A stretch of 50,041 nt of DNA. Source: Hyphomicrobiales bacterium (GTDB lineage Bacteria; Pseudomonadota; Alphaproteobacteria; Rhizobiales; Rhizobiaceae). Under the pieces are notes generated by a model, which saw nothing but the letters and a program-made list of their open reading frames with translations, did not search any database and was not told where the DNA came from. Below are positions 21,898 through 30,684 of the stretch, in pieces (position 1 is the first letter of the stretch; every line of letters begins with the position of its first letter). A program made the translations under genes and the position numbers. The stretch is taken from the NCBI GenBank assembly GCA_900472295.1, contig UCIA01000016.1, positions 6,805 to 56,845 on the forward strand, given 5' to 3'.

Positions 21898-23067
21898 ATG
21901 ACCGTTCCAGCCAATTCGGAAGCCGGGCCACTCGATTTCTTCTGGTTCATTCCAACGCATGGCGACGGCTCCTATCTCGGCTCCGAGCAGCAGCAGCGGC
22001 CGCCGGAATTCGCCTATTTCAAGGAGATCGCGCAAGCGGTCGACCGGCTCGGCTTTCCCGGCGTGCTGTTGCCGACCGGGCAGAATTGCGAGGATTCCTG
22101 GATCACCGCCTCCGGACTGGCGGCGCTGACCGAAAAGCTCAAATTCCTGGTGGCGCTGCGGCCCGGCGTGACGCTGCCGACCTTCGCGGCGCGCCAGACG
22201 GCGGCGCTCGACCGCTTAAGCAATGGCCGCCTGCTGCTCAATGTCGTGGTCGGCGGCAATCCGACCGAGCTCGCCGGCGACGGCGTCTTCCTGCCGCATG
22301 ACGAGCGCTATGCTCAGGCGCAGGAATTTTTGACCATCTGGCGCGCGCTGGTGTCGGGCCAGAGCGTCAATTTCAACGGCAAATATTATCGCGTCGACAA
22401 TGGCCGCCTCGACCTTCTGCCGAGCCAGGAGCGGCCGCCGCTCTATTTCGGCGGCTCGTCGGATGCCGGCCAGGAACTCGCCGCCGATCTCGTCGACATG
22501 TACCTGACCTGGGGCGAGCCGCCGGCACAGGTGGCGGAAAAGCTCAGTGCTGCACGCAAGAAAGCCGAACGGCGCGGCCGGAAACTGCGTTTCGGCATCA
22601 GGCTGCATTTCATCGTGCGCGAGACCGAGGAAGAGGCCTGGCGCGCCGCCGACCGGCTGATCAGCCACGTCACCGATGCGCAGATCGAAAATGCCCAGGC
22701 GCGCTTCACCAAGGAGATGGACTCGGTCGGACAGCGGCGCATGGCCGAACTGCATGGCGGCCGCCGCGACCGGCTGGTGGTCTCGCCCAATCTGTGGGCC
22801 GGCGTCGGCCTAGTGCGCGGCGGCGCCGGCACCGCGCTGGTCGGCTCGCCGGAGCAGATCGTCGAGCGCATCCGCGAGTACCAGGCGATCGGCATCGACA
22901 CCATCATCGGCTCCGGCTACCCGCATCTTGAGGAGGCCTATCGCGTCGCCGAGCTTCTGTTCCCGCGCCTCGGCCTCGGCACCAGGCGGGCGCAGGCGCA
23001 TGAAAACATCGCCAATGAATTCGCCGTCGGCTTCCACGGCGCCAACCGCCTGCAGGCCTCGTCGTGA
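21898..23067 (+). CDS. ssuD: FMNH2-dependent alkanesulfonate monooxygenase
   Basis: 389-aa luciferase-like TIM-barrel enzyme that releases sulfite from alkanesulfonates using FMNH2 and oxygen. Recognisable segments: [16 protein letters not shown] near the N-terminus, [33 protein letters not shown] (about 88-120) and [19 protein letters not shown] near the C-terminus. Start ATG 21898 at MTVPANS, preceded by AAGGA. The partner flavin reductase SsuE is not in the window. The stop overlaps the ssuC GTG start. Confidence 0.92.
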   Translation: MTVPANSEAGPLDFFWFIPTHGDGSYLGSEQQQRPPEFAYFKEIAQAVDRLGFPGVLLPTGQNCEDSWITASGLAALTEKLKFLVALRPGVTLPTFAARQTAALDRLSNGRLLLNVVVGGNPTELAGDGVFLPHDERYAQAQEFLTIWRALVSGQSVNFNGKYYRVDNGRLDLLPSQERPPLYFGGSSDAGQELAADLVDMYLTWGEPPAQVAEKLSAARKKAERRGRKLRFGIRLHFIVRETEEEAWRAADRLISHVTDAQIENAQARFTKEMDSVGQRRMAELHGGRRDRLVVSPNLWAGVGLVRGGAGTALVGSPEQIVERIREYQAIGIDTIIGSGYPHLEEAYRVAELLFPRLGLGTRRAQAHENIANEFAVGFHGANRLQASS

Positions 23068-23840
23068 GTTTTGTCCGGCGCGTCAAACAGAACGGCATCG
23101 GCTGGCTGCTGCCGGCGCTGGTCATTGTTGGCTGGGAAGTGGCCTCCCGCGCCGGCGTCATGCCGGCCAATGTGCTGCCGGCGCCGAGCGCGGTGGCCGA
23201 AGCCTTCTGGCGGCTGACGCTGTCGGGCGAGCTGATCGAAAACATCGGCGTCAGCACGCTGCGCGCGCTGGCGGGCTTTGCCATTGGCGGCTCGATCGGC
23301 TTTGCGCTCGGCCTTGCCAACGGACTGTCGGCGCTAAGCCGCGGCCTGACCGACACAACGCTGCAGATGATCCGCAACATCCCGCATCTGGCGCTGATCC
23401 CGCTGGTCATCCTGTGGTTCGGCATCGACGAGGAAGCCAAACTGTTCCTGGTGGCGCTCGGCGTGTTCTTCCCGATCTACGTCAACACGCTGCTCGGCAT
23501 CCAGAGCGTCGACCCGCAGCTGGTCGAGATGGGCCGGGTCTACGGCATGGACCGCCGCGCGCTGTTCTTTCAGGTGATCCTGCCCGGCGCGCTGCCGGCG
23601 ATCTTCGTCGGCCTGCGCTATGCGCTGGGCATCATGTGGCTGACGCTGATCGTCGCCGAAACCATCTCGGCCAGTTCCGGCCTCGGCTACATGGCCATGC
23701 AGGCGCGCGAATTCCTGCTGATCGATGTCGTGGTGCTGTCGATCCTGATCTATGCGCTGCTCGGCAAGCTCGCCGACAGCTTCGCCCGCCTGCTCGAGCG
23801 GCTGTCGCTCGGCTGGCATCCCGCCTTCCAGAACGCCTGA
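23064..23840 (+). CDS. ssuC: aliphatic sulfonate ABC transporter, permease
   Basis: 258-aa inner-membrane protein with about six membrane segments. The EAA-type loop [34 protein letters not shown] (about 155-188) docks to Ssu[34 protein letters not shown] is typical of SsuC. The GTG start overlaps the ssuD stop (GTGA), implying coupling. Eight bases separate it from ssuB. Confidence 0.92.
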   Translation: MSFVRRVKQNGIGWLLPALVIVGWEVASRAGVMPANVLPAPSAVAEAFWRLTLSGELIENIGVSTLRALAGFAIGGSIGFALGLANGLSALSRGLTDTTLQMIRNIPHLALIPLVILWFGIDEEAKLFLVALGVFFPIYVNTLLGIQSVDPQLVEMGRVYGMDRRALFFQVILPGALPAIFVGLRYALGIMWLTLIVAETISASSGLGYMAMQAREFLLIDVVVLSILIYALLGKLADSFARLLERLSLGWHPAFQNA

Positions 23841-23848
23841 GGGTTTCG

Positions 23849-24640
23849 ATGTCCAGCCTGACCGTCGTCCGCTCCTTCGTTGCCGAACCGTCGCCACGGC
23901 CAACCGTCGACAGCCCGCGTGCGTTTGCCTTCCAGGGCGTTGAAAAGCGCTTCGGCGACAAGATCGTGCTTGGCGGCATCGATCTTGAGGTGCCGGTCGG
24001 GCAGTTCATTGCCGTCATCGGCAAGAGCGGTTGCGGCAAGAGCACGCTGTTGCGGCTGCTGGCCGGGCTTGACCGGCCGACGGGCGGATCACTGACATTC
24101 GGAGCAGGCGCAGATGGCGCCGGGCAAGAAAACCGAACGCGCTTCATGTTTCAGGAACCACGGCTGTTGCCATGGGCCAGTGTGGTGAAGAACGTCGAGG
24201 TCGGGCTGACCGGCCTTGCCAGCGGTGCGGAGGCCAGGCGGCGCGCGCTCGATATTTTGGGGCAGGTTGGCCTCGCCGACCGCGCCGACGAATGGCCCTC
24301 GGTGCTGTCAGGCGGCCAGAAACAGCGCGTGGCGCTGGCCCGCGCGCTGATCGGCCAGCCGCAGATCCTGGCGCTGGACGAGCCGCTCGGCGCGCTCGAT
24401 GCGCTGACCCGGATCGAAATGCAGCAACTTCTGGAACGCATCTGGCTGGACCAGAAGTTCACCGCCGTGCTGGTCACGCATGACGTCGCCGAAGCGGTAG
24501 CGCTCGCCGACCGGGTGGTGGTGATCGACGCCGGCCGCATCGCGCTCGACATCGACGTGCCGGTGGCGCGGCCGCGCCGGCGCGGCTCGGTCGAGCTTGC
24601 ACGGCTCGAGGGCAGGATACTGGATCAGCTGTTCGGGTAG
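23849..24640 (+). CDS. ssuB: aliphatic sulfonate ABC transporter, ATP-binding protein
   Basis: 263-aa ABC ATPase. Walker A is GKSGCGKST (about 58-66), Q-loop [11 protein letters not shown], signature LSGGQKQR (about 153-160), Walker B LALDEP and switch His VTHDVAEA. The N-terminal 25 residues are an extension often seen in rhizobial SsuB. Start ATG 23849, eight bases after the ssuC stop. Last gene of ssuADCB; the order matches ssu operons in E. coli apart from ssuE being absent. Confidence 0.92.
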   Translation: MSSLTVVRSFVAEPSPRPTVDSPRAFAFQGVEKRFGDKIVLGGIDLEVPVGQFIAVIGKSGCGKSTLLRLLAGLDRPTGGSLTFGAGADGAGQENRTRFMFQEPRLLPWASVVKNVEVGLTGLASGAEARRRALDILGQVGLADRADEWPSVLSGGQKQRVALARALIGQPQILALDEPLGALDALTRIEMQQLLERIWLDQKFTAVLVTHDVAEAVALADRVVVIDAGRIALDIDVPVARPRRRGSVELARLEGRILDQLFG

Positions 24641-24718
24641 GGCTGTCGGCATTTCGGAGCTGGCGGCAGCGGCGGCGCGATTGACGAGCGGCTTCCCCCC
24701 GCGAAAAGGGTTGGACAC

Positions 24719-24904
24719 TCACCCCCGCGAGCGGCTCGCCCACACCAGCCCGGCGAGGCCGACCAGCATGGTGACGATGCCGATATAGAGCCATTGCGAC
24801 TGGCCGGTCATGAAGCTGCCGCCGACCACGCCAATGCCCTGCAGCGCCCACAGCGCGCCGATGGCCAGCACAATCAGGGCCAGCAGATATCTGAACAGTC
24901 TCAT
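24719..24904 (-). CDS. 61-aa two-span membrane protein
   Basis: Starts MRLFRYLLALIVLAIGALWALQGIGVVGGSFM and has a second hydrophobic stretch LYIGIVTMLVGLAGLVWASRSRG, so two membrane spans joined by a short loop. Start chosen at ATG 24904 with AAAGGAA eleven bases upstream; an extended frame to 24979 has no such support. This type of small membrane protein is widespread in rhizobia, with no function I know. It converges on ssuB. Confidence 0.75.
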   Translation of the reverse strand: MRLFRYLLALIVLAIGALWALQGIGVVGGSFMTGQSQWLYIGIVTMLVGLAGLVWASRSRG

Positions 24905-25206
24905 CGCCGAGATTCCTTTCCCAAGTCGATCGTCAACAGCGCCATGGCCGTGGTGAAAGAGCGAAAGGATGGTGCCCAATCGCGTGTGCTTTTACTTGCA
25001 CTATAACGTCCTGTCTTGCTCAAGGCATCTGTGAAACCGGTCGCAATATCGCCAGCGATACGGCCGCCTAGCACGAAATATCCCTAACAAACTGTTTCCC
25101 TGTGACTCCAAACGTGTGCCAGCGCCACGGAACCGCCCGATGCCTGCCGCATTTCCTGCCTTATTCGGCACTTAACGGCTGGGGCCTGTAAAAGGAGCCT
25201 CCCTCA
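24905..25206. other. intergenic region between divergent small membrane protein and RlpA-like gene
   Basis: 302 bases of lower GC content that must hold two divergent promoters. I see no convincing sigma-70 pair, EcfG box, dyad or RNA gene in it. The RlpA-like gene's ribosome site AAAAGGAG is at its right end. Confidence 0.4.
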
Positions 25207-25566
25207 ATGAACAAGAAGAACCAGACCGCGCTTGTCGCGGTAACGATCGCGGCTGGCCTGTTGGCCGGCGCCTCCGCCTCCTCCGCCGCCGGCCAATGCG
25301 GCCGTGCTTCCTGGTACGCGCTGCATTCCAAGACCGCCAATGGCGAGCGCATGAACCCTTCGGCAATGACCGCCGCGCATCGCAGCCTGCCCTTCGGCAC
25401 CAAGCTGAAGGTGACCAACCAGAACAATGGCCGCAGCGTCATCGTGCGCATCAACGACCGTGGCCCGTTCATCAAGGGCCGCGTGCTCGACCTGTCGAAG
25501 GGCGCCGCCAGCCAGCTCGGCTTCATCAGCTCGGGCCACACTTCGGTGTGCATGGCGCGCGTCTGA
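25207..25566 (+). CDS. RlpA-like double-psi beta-barrel protein
   Basis: 119-aa exported protein with a signal peptide ([29 protein letters not shown], cleaved near 28) and one DPBB domain with RlpA hallmarks: GRASWY, the [16 protein letters not shown] segment, [28 protein letters not shown] and RVLDLS. RlpA in Pseudomonas is a lytic transglycosylase of the septal wall; this short protein lacks a SPOR domain and the lipobox, so it should be soluble in the periplasm. AAAAGGAG precedes the ATG. Confidence 0.85.
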   Translation: MNKKNQTALVAVTIAAGLLAGASASSAAGQCGRASWYALHSKTANGERMNPSAMTAAHRSLPFGTKLKVTNQNNGRSVIVRINDRGPFIKGRVLDLSKGAASQLGFISSGHTSVCMARV

Positions 25567-25575
25567 TCCGTCCAA

Positions 25576-25597
25576 GTCCGGCCCGTTCGGGCCGGAC
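25576..25597 (+). terminator. hairpin after the RlpA-like gene
   Basis: Perfect 9-bp stem GTCCGGCCC / GGGCCGGAC with a GTTC loop, ten bases past the stop. It lacks a T run, so termination may be partial. Confidence 0.6.
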
Positions 25598-25722
25598 GCA
25601 TCCTGCCCCGCATCTTGAACAGTTTGCGCCTTTCGCAGCTGCACAGTGAGCCGGCTGCAGCCGTCCGAGGCGGATTCCCAACGCCTTGGTCCAAAGATTG
25701 GCATATGTCACGCCACGTGACG

Positions 25723-25740
25723 TATTGCATCGCAGCAATA
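25723..25740. promoter_or_regulatory. candidate PhaR-type operator upstream of phaZ
   Basis: Perfect inverted repeat TATTGC-ATCGCA-GCAATA. PhaR repressors of PHB metabolism bind TGC/GCA-based dyads in other Proteobacteria. A second dyad GTCAC-GCCAC-GTGAC lies just to the left. Both precede the PHB depolymerase gene. Confidence 0.5.
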
Positions 25741-25820
25741 TCTTGTTAACCTCCGCGCGAGACATTCAAGGCTCGGCGCTGTCCGTCGTCCCTTCGATCA
25801 CGGCAGCTGCGGAGTACCTG

Positions 25821-27098
25821 ATGTTCTACCAGCTCTACGAAATGAACCATGCCGCCCTGCAGCCCGCGCGGCTTTATGCCGATGCGGTGCGGCTGTTCTA
25901 CACCAATCCGCTCAACCCGTTTTCGCACACGCCCTGGGGCCGCTCGGTGGCTGCGACCGCCGAACTCTTCGAGCGCACGACGCGCCGCTACAGCAAGCCG
26001 CATTTCGGCCTGACCAAGACCGTGGTCGACTGGAAGAGCGTCGAGGTCAGCGAAAAGACGGTGTGGTCGAAGCCGTTCTGCAACCTCACCCGCTTCGCGC
26101 GGGATGTCCCAGCCGGGCGCAAGGCCGACCCCAAGCTTTTGATCGTGGCGCCGATGTCGGGCCACTATGCGACGCTGCTGCGCGGCACGGTCGAGGCGAT
26201 GCTGCCCTATGCCGACGTGCACATCACCGACTGGGTCGATGCCCGCATGGTGCCGGTGACCGAGGGCCATTTCGACCTCGACGACTATATCGACTACATC
26301 ATCGACATGCTGCATGCGCTGGGCCCGGACACCCATGTCATGGCGGTGTGCCAGCCTTCGGTACCGGTGCTGGCGGCGGTGGCGCTGATGGAAAAGCGCG
26401 GCGATCCCTTCGTGCCGTCAACCATGACCCTGATGGGCGGGCCGATCGACACCCGCCGCAACCCGACCGCGGTCAATCTTCTGGCCAAGGAAAAGGGCAT
26501 CGACTGGTTCCGCGACAACGTCATCATGCACGCGCCCTGGCCGGTGCCGGGCTTCGGCCGCGAGGTCTATCCGGGCTTCCTGCAGCTGTCGGGCTTCATG
26601 AGCATGAACCTCGACCGCCACATCACCGCCCACAAGGACTTCTTCATGCACCTGGTCAAGCATGACGGCGACAATGCCGAGAAGCACCGCGATTTCTACG
26701 ACGAATATCTGGCGGTGATGGACCTGACGGCGGAGTTCTATCTGCAGACCGTCGACACGGTGTTCGTGCGCCACGCTCTGCCCAAGGGCGAGATGACGCA
26801 TCGCGGCGAATTGGTCGACACCACGGCGATCCGCAACGTCGCGCTGTTCACGGTCGAGGGCGAGAACGACGACATTTCCGGCCTCGGCCAGACCCAGGCC
26901 GCGCATGACCTCTGCCCCAACATCCCAGCCGATCGGCACGCTCACTACATGCAACCGGCCGTCGGCCATTACGGCGTCTTCAACGGCTCGCGCTTCCGCT
27001 CGGAAATCGTGCCGCGCATCGTCGATTTCATCACCAGCTACGGCCGCCAGAACCGCGTTGCGGTCAAACCGAGGCTGGTACGCTCCGCCAAAGGCTGA
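25821..27098 (+). CDS. phaZ: intracellular poly(3-hydroxybutyrate) depolymerase
   Basis: 425-aa alpha/beta-hydrolase acting on the PHB granule. The lipase-box-like motif AVCQPSVP (about 174-181) has cysteine as nucleophile, as in Ralstonia PhaZ1; the catalytic His is in VGHYGVFNG near residue 388 and an Asp in ENDDISG. The N-terminus MFYQLYEMNHAALQPARLYADA is the family's usual start, so ATG 25821 was preferred over the longer frame. It mobilises stored carbon. It is preceded by a PhaR-like dyad and followed by a long cruciform. Confidence 0.92.
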   Translation: MFYQLYEMNHAALQPARLYADAVRLFYTNPLNPFSHTPWGRSVAATAELFERTTRRYSKPHFGLTKTVVDWKSVEVSEKTVWSKPFCNLTRFARDVPAGRKADPKLLIVAPMSGHYATLLRGTVEAMLPYADVHITDWVDARMVPVTEGHFDLDDYIDYIIDMLHALGPDTHVMAVCQPSVPVLAAVALMEKRGDPFVPSTMTLMGGPIDTRRNPTAVNLLAKEKGIDWFRDNVIMHAPWPVPGFGREVYPGFLQLSGFMSMNLDRHITAHKDFFMHLVKHDGDNAEKHRDFYDEYLAVMDLTAEFYLQTVDTVFVRHALPKGEMTHRGELVDTTAIRNVALFTVEGENDDISGLGQTQAAHDLCPNIPADRHAHYMQPAVGHYGVFNGSRFRSEIVPRIVDFITSYGRQNRVAVKPRLVRSAKG

Positions 27099-27112
27099 GG
27101 CTTGATACATCT

Positions 27113-27155
27113 CCAGCGTGCATTGCCTGCAAAAGCGGGCGATTTTGCACGCTGG
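27113..27155. terminator. long inverted repeat after phaZ
   Basis: Ten-base perfect arms CCAGCGTGCA (27113-27122) and TGCACGCTGG (27146-27155), with an inner GCCTGC-AAAA-GCGGGC stem. Likely a rho-independent-like 3' structure for phaZ, although no T run follows. Confidence 0.55.
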
Positions 27156-27253
27156 CGTCGACCTGTTGCACAATAGACGCTGTTGGGCTGACGCAGGTAA
27201 CCATGCTGGAGAATCTGCTTCCCGGTGTAATTGACACGGAGTGTAAATCCCCT

Positions 27254-27268
27254 TTAACCTTTCGTTAA
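27254..27268. promoter_or_regulatory. perfect CtrA box (TTAA-N7-TTAA)
   Basis: TTAACCTTTCGTTAA matches the full CtrA consensus. It ends 21 bases before the start of the transglutaminase-like peptidase gene, so bound CtrA would sit on or near the promoter. CtrA is the cell-cycle master regulator of Alphaproteobacteria. Confidence 0.55.
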
Positions 27269-27289
27269 CAACAAGGGCGAACGGGGACA

Positions 27290-27907
27290 ATGACTTCCTC
27301 ACCGATGGCACGGACGCTGCGCTTGTGGGCGGCAGCAGGGCTGGCGATCTCTGGGTGCTGGGCAGTGCCGGCACTTGCAGGCGGCGCCATGGCGACGGGC
27401 GGCATCACCTCGCAGCCGATCGGCCATTATGATTTCTGCAAGTCGCATCCGGGCGAATGCTCGATCCGGCCGAGCAACCTCAACCCCGCCGCGATGACCG
27501 ATGCCTTCATGCGCAAGCTGATCAGCGTCACATCAAGGGTCAACGCCGCCGTCAAGCCGATGAGCGACTACGACATTTACGGCAAGGACGAAGTCTGGGC
27601 CTATCCCGACAAGGGCGTCGGCGATTGCGAGGACTATGTGCTGGAAAAGCGTCGCCAGCTGTCCCGCTCGGGCGTGTCGCTGGCCGATCTCCTGATCACC
27701 GTGGTGCGCAAGCCGGATGGCGAAGGCCACGCCGTGCTGACCGTGCGCACCGACAAGGGCGACTACGTCCTCGACAATCTCACCGACAAGGTGAAGATCT
27801 GGGACGCTACCGGCTACCGCTTCCTCAAGCGGCAGGCGATCGACAACACCGGCCGCTGGGTCTCGATCCGCGGTGGCCAGCAGGTGCTGGTCGGCGCGGT
27901 TCAGTAA
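27290..27907 (+). CDS. bacterial transglutaminase-like cysteine proteinase (BTLCP)
   Basis: 205-aa exported protein with signal peptide MTSSPMARTLRLWAAAGLAISGCWAVPALAG. The BTLCP domain follows, with catalytic Cys in GDCEDYV (about 115), His in GHAVLTV (about 144) and Asp in YVLDNLTD (about 160). Family members act in the periplasm; LapG, a relative, cleaves a biofilm adhesin, but this short form lacks clear LapG context. GGGGA lies just before ATG 27290. A CtrA box upstream hints at cell-cycle control. Another short, cysteine-containing secreted protein is encoded downstream. Confidence 0.85.
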   Translation: MTSSPMARTLRLWAAAGLAISGCWAVPALAGGAMATGGITSQPIGHYDFCKSHPGECSIRPSNLNPAAMTDAFMRKLISVTSRVNAAVKPMSDYDIYGKDEVWAYPDKGVGDCEDYVLEKRRQLSRSGVSLADLLITVVRKPDGEGHAVLTVRTDKGDYVLDNLTDKVKIWDATGYRFLKRQAIDNTGRWVSIRGGQQVLVGAVQ

Positions 27908-28297
27908 GATCAGGGATCGGACGGTCTGAGGCCTCCATCGCTTCGTCATCCTAGGGCGGAGCAGGAGCGAAGCTCCGTCGCGGCGACCCTGGGATCCATG
28001 CCGTGACATCAGTATGGGCGCAGCGGTGCAGGCGTATGCGCCGGCCATCTTGATCCCCGTATTCCCAATTTTTTTGCCGCCGCGACGCTCGTCGTTCGCG
28101 GCATGGATCCTCGGGTCTGCGCGTCCGCTTCGCCCGTGGATGGCGAAATGAAGAGGTGTCGTCGCCGCTGACTGTCGCCGCCAAACGCACCTCAAACCAC
28201 CCCCCAAATAAATTTCGCAGTCTCCGTGAACCAAATCGTCTCCAGCGGCGACACACAGCCGTAACCAGAACCCAACCCAACCAAATGGAGACTTCAA
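27908..28297. repeat. 390-base gap with CTAGGATGAC-family repeats
   Basis: An element of the GTCATCCTAGGGCGGAGC family runs from about 27944 to 28008, and an inverted partial member (GGCATGGATCCTCGGGTCTGCG) from about 28098 to 28140. The rest up to 28297 contains the promoter of the small secreted protein gene. No RNA gene or further reading frame is supported. Confidence 0.7.
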
Positions 28298-28504
28298 ATG
28301 ACTGCTTTCCTTCGTAATGCCTTCCTCGCCGCTGTTGCGGTATCTTCACTGGCCGGATCCGCAATGGCCGACCAGACCGGCTGCGCCAAGACCAACAACT
28401 GGGGCAACCGCTGCTGCGATGCCACCTCGGACTGCCTGGGCGGTGGCCGCGGTGGCGATCATGACAGCACAAGTGGCCGCGGTGGCCAGGCTGGCGCGAA
28501 GTAA
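28298..28504 (+). CDS. small secreted cysteine-containing protein
   Basis: 68-aa precursor: signal peptide MTAFLRNAFLAAVAVSSLAGSAMA, cleaved before DQTG. The 44-residue mature part has four cysteines (GCAK...RCCDATSDC) and a Gly/Asp/Ser-rich tail (GGGRGGDHDSTSGRGG). GGAG nine bases before the ATG and a strong terminator after the stop support a real monocistronic gene. No family recognised; two disulfides or metal binding are possible. Confidence 0.75.
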   Translation: MTAFLRNAFLAAVAVSSLAGSAMADQTGCAKTNNWGNRCCDATSDCLGGGRGGDHDSTSGRGGQAGAK

Positions 28505-28513
28505 TCTCGCCAT

Positions 28514-28542
28514 ATGCCCGCTGGCTATCGGCCAGCGGGCAT
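28514..28542 (+). terminator. intrinsic terminator-like hairpin
   Basis: Perfect 12-bp stem ATGCCCGCTGGC / GCCAGCGGGCAT with a 5-base loop, followed by CGCTTTCGCTTT. It closes the small secreted protein gene. Confidence 0.75.
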
Positions 28543-28606
28543 CGCTTTCGCTTTCAAGATGAATGCCTGCGCGGGTGGAAACCTGCGTCTTGGCATCACT
28601 GCCGGA

Positions 28607-28975
28607 TTATCCCCGCCGCCCCAATGCGACCCGGATCGAAGCGGTGATGCGGCGAAGCTCGGCTTCGTCCAGCTTCTCGATGTTTTCGGCCAGGAGATTG
28701 GCAAGTTCCGTCGCGGCGGGGCTGAGACCGGACGTGTCCAGCCTTACGCGCGGGTGCGAAGCCTCGGCCAGCCGCGCCAGCTCCTCGGCGTCGTCCCAGA
28801 TGACATTGAAATAGCCGATGATCTTCTGGATCAGCGTCCAGGTCGGCGCGCCCCGGCGGCCATGCTCGAGCGCCGAGAGATAGGCGGCGCTGACGCCGAT
28901 CGCCTGCGCCATATCCTTCTGACGAAGGCCGCGCTCGGCTCGAAGCGCCCGCAGTTTTTCCCCGAACGGCGTCAT
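28607..28975 (-). CDS. XRE family transcriptional regulator
   Basis: 122-aa protein with an N-terminal HTH_3 domain (about 5-60: FGEKLRALRAERGLRQKDMAQAIGVSAAYLSALEHGRRGAPTW) and a C-terminal helical region ending VALGRRG. Start ATG 28975 overlaps the last base of the upstream smr stop codon. The conserved position after mltA-smr suggests it belongs to the same transcript, but the targets are unknown. Confidence 0.85.
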   Translation of the reverse strand: MTPFGEKLRALRAERGLRQKDMAQAIGVSAAYLSALEHGRRGAPTWTLIQKIIGYFNVIWDDAEELARLAEASHPRVRLDTSGLSPAATELANLLAENIEKLDEAELRRITASIRVALGRRG

Positions 28976-29508
28976 CAGCGTATCCGCCTGAGACGGACAT
29001 AGAGCGCGCCCGAACCGCCATGGTTGCGGGCGGCATGGTCGTGGCTGGAGACCAGTGGCCGGAAGGCGGGTGTCGACAGCCATGCCGGCACGGCGCGCCG
29101 CAAGACCCCGTCGCCGCCCGACGACGACCCTTTTCCCGTAATGATCAGGACATAGCGGATGCCGCCGGCATGCGCCCGGTGCAGGAACGAAAACAACAGC
29201 GAATAGGCCTCGTCCTGGGTCATGCCGTGCAGATCGACGCGGCCTTCGATCGGCAGTCGTCCTTTCTTCAACTTGTCCAATGTCGGTTCGTCCAGCGCAT
29301 GCGATACGTGTTGCGCCTTCGGCTTGGCGACGACGACCGAACTTGCGGCAACCGGAGACTGCACCGGCTTGGGATCGACGACGATGTCGGGAATGTCGAC
29401 CGCAGTCCTACCCTTCAGCGGTCGGGCGGTGCGCGCCACGAGATTCCACAGCACCCGGTCGTCTTCCCTGAGTTTATCGGGGTTGAGTTTGTCAGGGCGC
29501 TTGCTCAT
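28975..29508 (-). CDS. Smr/MutS2 domain protein
   Basis: 177-aa protein with a C-terminal Smr domain (about 85-177): VDLHGMTQDEAYSLLFSFL contains the DLHG motif and ITGKGSSSGGDGVLRRAVPAWL the G-K/H-G motif of the Smr nuclease fold. The N-terminal third is low in structure (KPVQSPVAASSVVVAKPKA). Smr domains nick DNA or cleave RNA in characterised proteins; the target of this DUF-like stand-alone form is not known. The start overlaps the mltA stop by 4 bp. Confidence 0.85.
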   Translation of the reverse strand: MSKRPDKLNPDKLREDDRVLWNLVARTARPLKGRTAVDIPDIVVDPKPVQSPVAASSVVVAKPKAQHVSHALDEPTLDKLKKGRLPIEGRVDLHGMTQDEAYSLLFSFLHRAHAGGIRYVLIITGKGSSSGGDGVLRRAVPAWLSTPAFRPLVSSHDHAARNHGGSGALYVRLRRIR

Positions 29509-30680
29509 CTGGTCGTCCCCGAAACAAGAGCACGCGGAACCAGGGCATAGAAATCGGCTTCATTGCGAACCACGCCGGCGATTTCGCCGGCGGCATCACC
29601 CGAACCGGCGAAGAGGTCACCCCGCGCGGGCCCGGTGATGGCCGAGCCGGTGTCCTGCGCAATCATCAGCCGCCGGAACGGTTTCTGGTCGAAGGCGGTC
29701 AGCGACGGGGCGTTTATGTAGAAGGGGGTGCCGAAAGTGTGCAGCAGCCGGTCGACCGCGAGCGAACGGCCCGGCGTCAGCGGCACCTTGGCGGCGGCGA
29801 TCGGGCCGAGTGCTTCATCCTCGACATCAGCTTGCCGAAAGAAGATGTAGGAGCGGTTCTGCCACAGGATCTCGTCAATGCGATCGGGATGCGCCCTGAA
29901 CCAGGCGCGAATCGACTGCATCGTCACCTTTTCCAGCGGGATCTCGCCGATCTCGGCGAGGATTTTGCCTGGCCCGGTGAAACGTTGGCCGGATTTGGCG
30001 GCATAGGTGACGCGGCAAAGCCGGCCGTCGGTCATTTTGAGCCTTGCCGCGCCTTGCACATGGATGAAGAAGGCATCGACTTTTTCCGCGAGCCAGGCGA
30101 TTTCCAGGCCTTTGCCGGCCAGCGCGCCGCGCTCGATCTGGCCGCGGTCGAAATATTCCACCGGCCCCTGCGGCGTGTCGCGGGCGAAGGCCAGGTATTC
30201 GTCCATCCCGCCGGGGCGGTTGGCGCCGTCGATGTCGACGAGATCGGCCGGCCGCGCCAGCAGCGGTATCGTGAATTCATCGGTGCGCACCCGCGAGGCC
30301 TCGACCTCCGGCTCATAGAAGCCGGTGACCAGACCGACGCTCTCAGCCTGAACCTGGGCCGGAACGAAATGGCGCTCGAAGAAAGCCCGCGCTTCTGACC
30401 GATTCGCCAGCGAAACGGTGCGCGCCTCCTCATAGGGGCCGGCAAAAGCCTCGAACCGGACGCCGAGCGAACCGGTGCGATAAGGCTTGTTCAGGATATG
30501 AAAGGCCGAACGCCGGAAGGCTTCGAAGGCCGCGAGGTGATCGTCCACATCCCAGCCGGGAAGATCATCGAAGGACTTTTCCACGAAAAGCGGCGAGAGC
30601 GACACCGCTGCCTCGCCACTGGCCATGTTTGCATGCATGTCGCTATCCCAAAAAAGCTGCCCATATTGGGCGACATGCAT
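29505..30680 (-). CDS. mltA: membrane-bound lytic murein transglycosylase A (MltA)
   Basis: 391 aa. The MltA barrel (about 90-300: TGFYEPEVEASRVRTDEFTIPLL..., AFFIHVQGAARLKM) is followed by a 3D domain with the catalytic Asp (RRLMIAQDTGSAITGPARGDLFAG, about 343-366). It cleaves peptidoglycan to anhydro-muropeptides. Start chosen at ATG 30680, five bases after the tim44-like stop; no signal peptide or lipobox is visible from this or later ATGs, which is odd for a periplasmic enzyme and may mean the true start or export route differs. Confidence 0.85.
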   Translation of the reverse strand: MHVAQYGQLFWDSDMHANMASGEAAVSLSPLFVEKSFDDLPGWDVDDHLAAFEAFRRSAFHILNKPYRTGSLGVRFEAFAGPYEEARTVSLANRSEARAFFERHFVPAQVQAESVGLVTGFYEPEVEASRVRTDEFTIPLLARPADLVDIDGANRPGGMDEYLAFARDTPQGPVEYFDRGQIERGALAGKGLEIAWLAEKVDAFFIHVQGAARLKMTDGRLCRVTYAAKSGQRFTGPGKILAEIGEIPLEKVTMQSIRAWFRAHPDRIDEILWQNRSYIFFRQADVEDEALGPIAAAKVPLTPGRSLAVDRLLHTFGTPFYINAPSLTAFDQKPFRRLMIAQDTGSAITGPARGDLFAGSGDAAGEIAGVVRNEADFYALVPRALVSGTTR

Positions 30681-30684
30681 AGGT

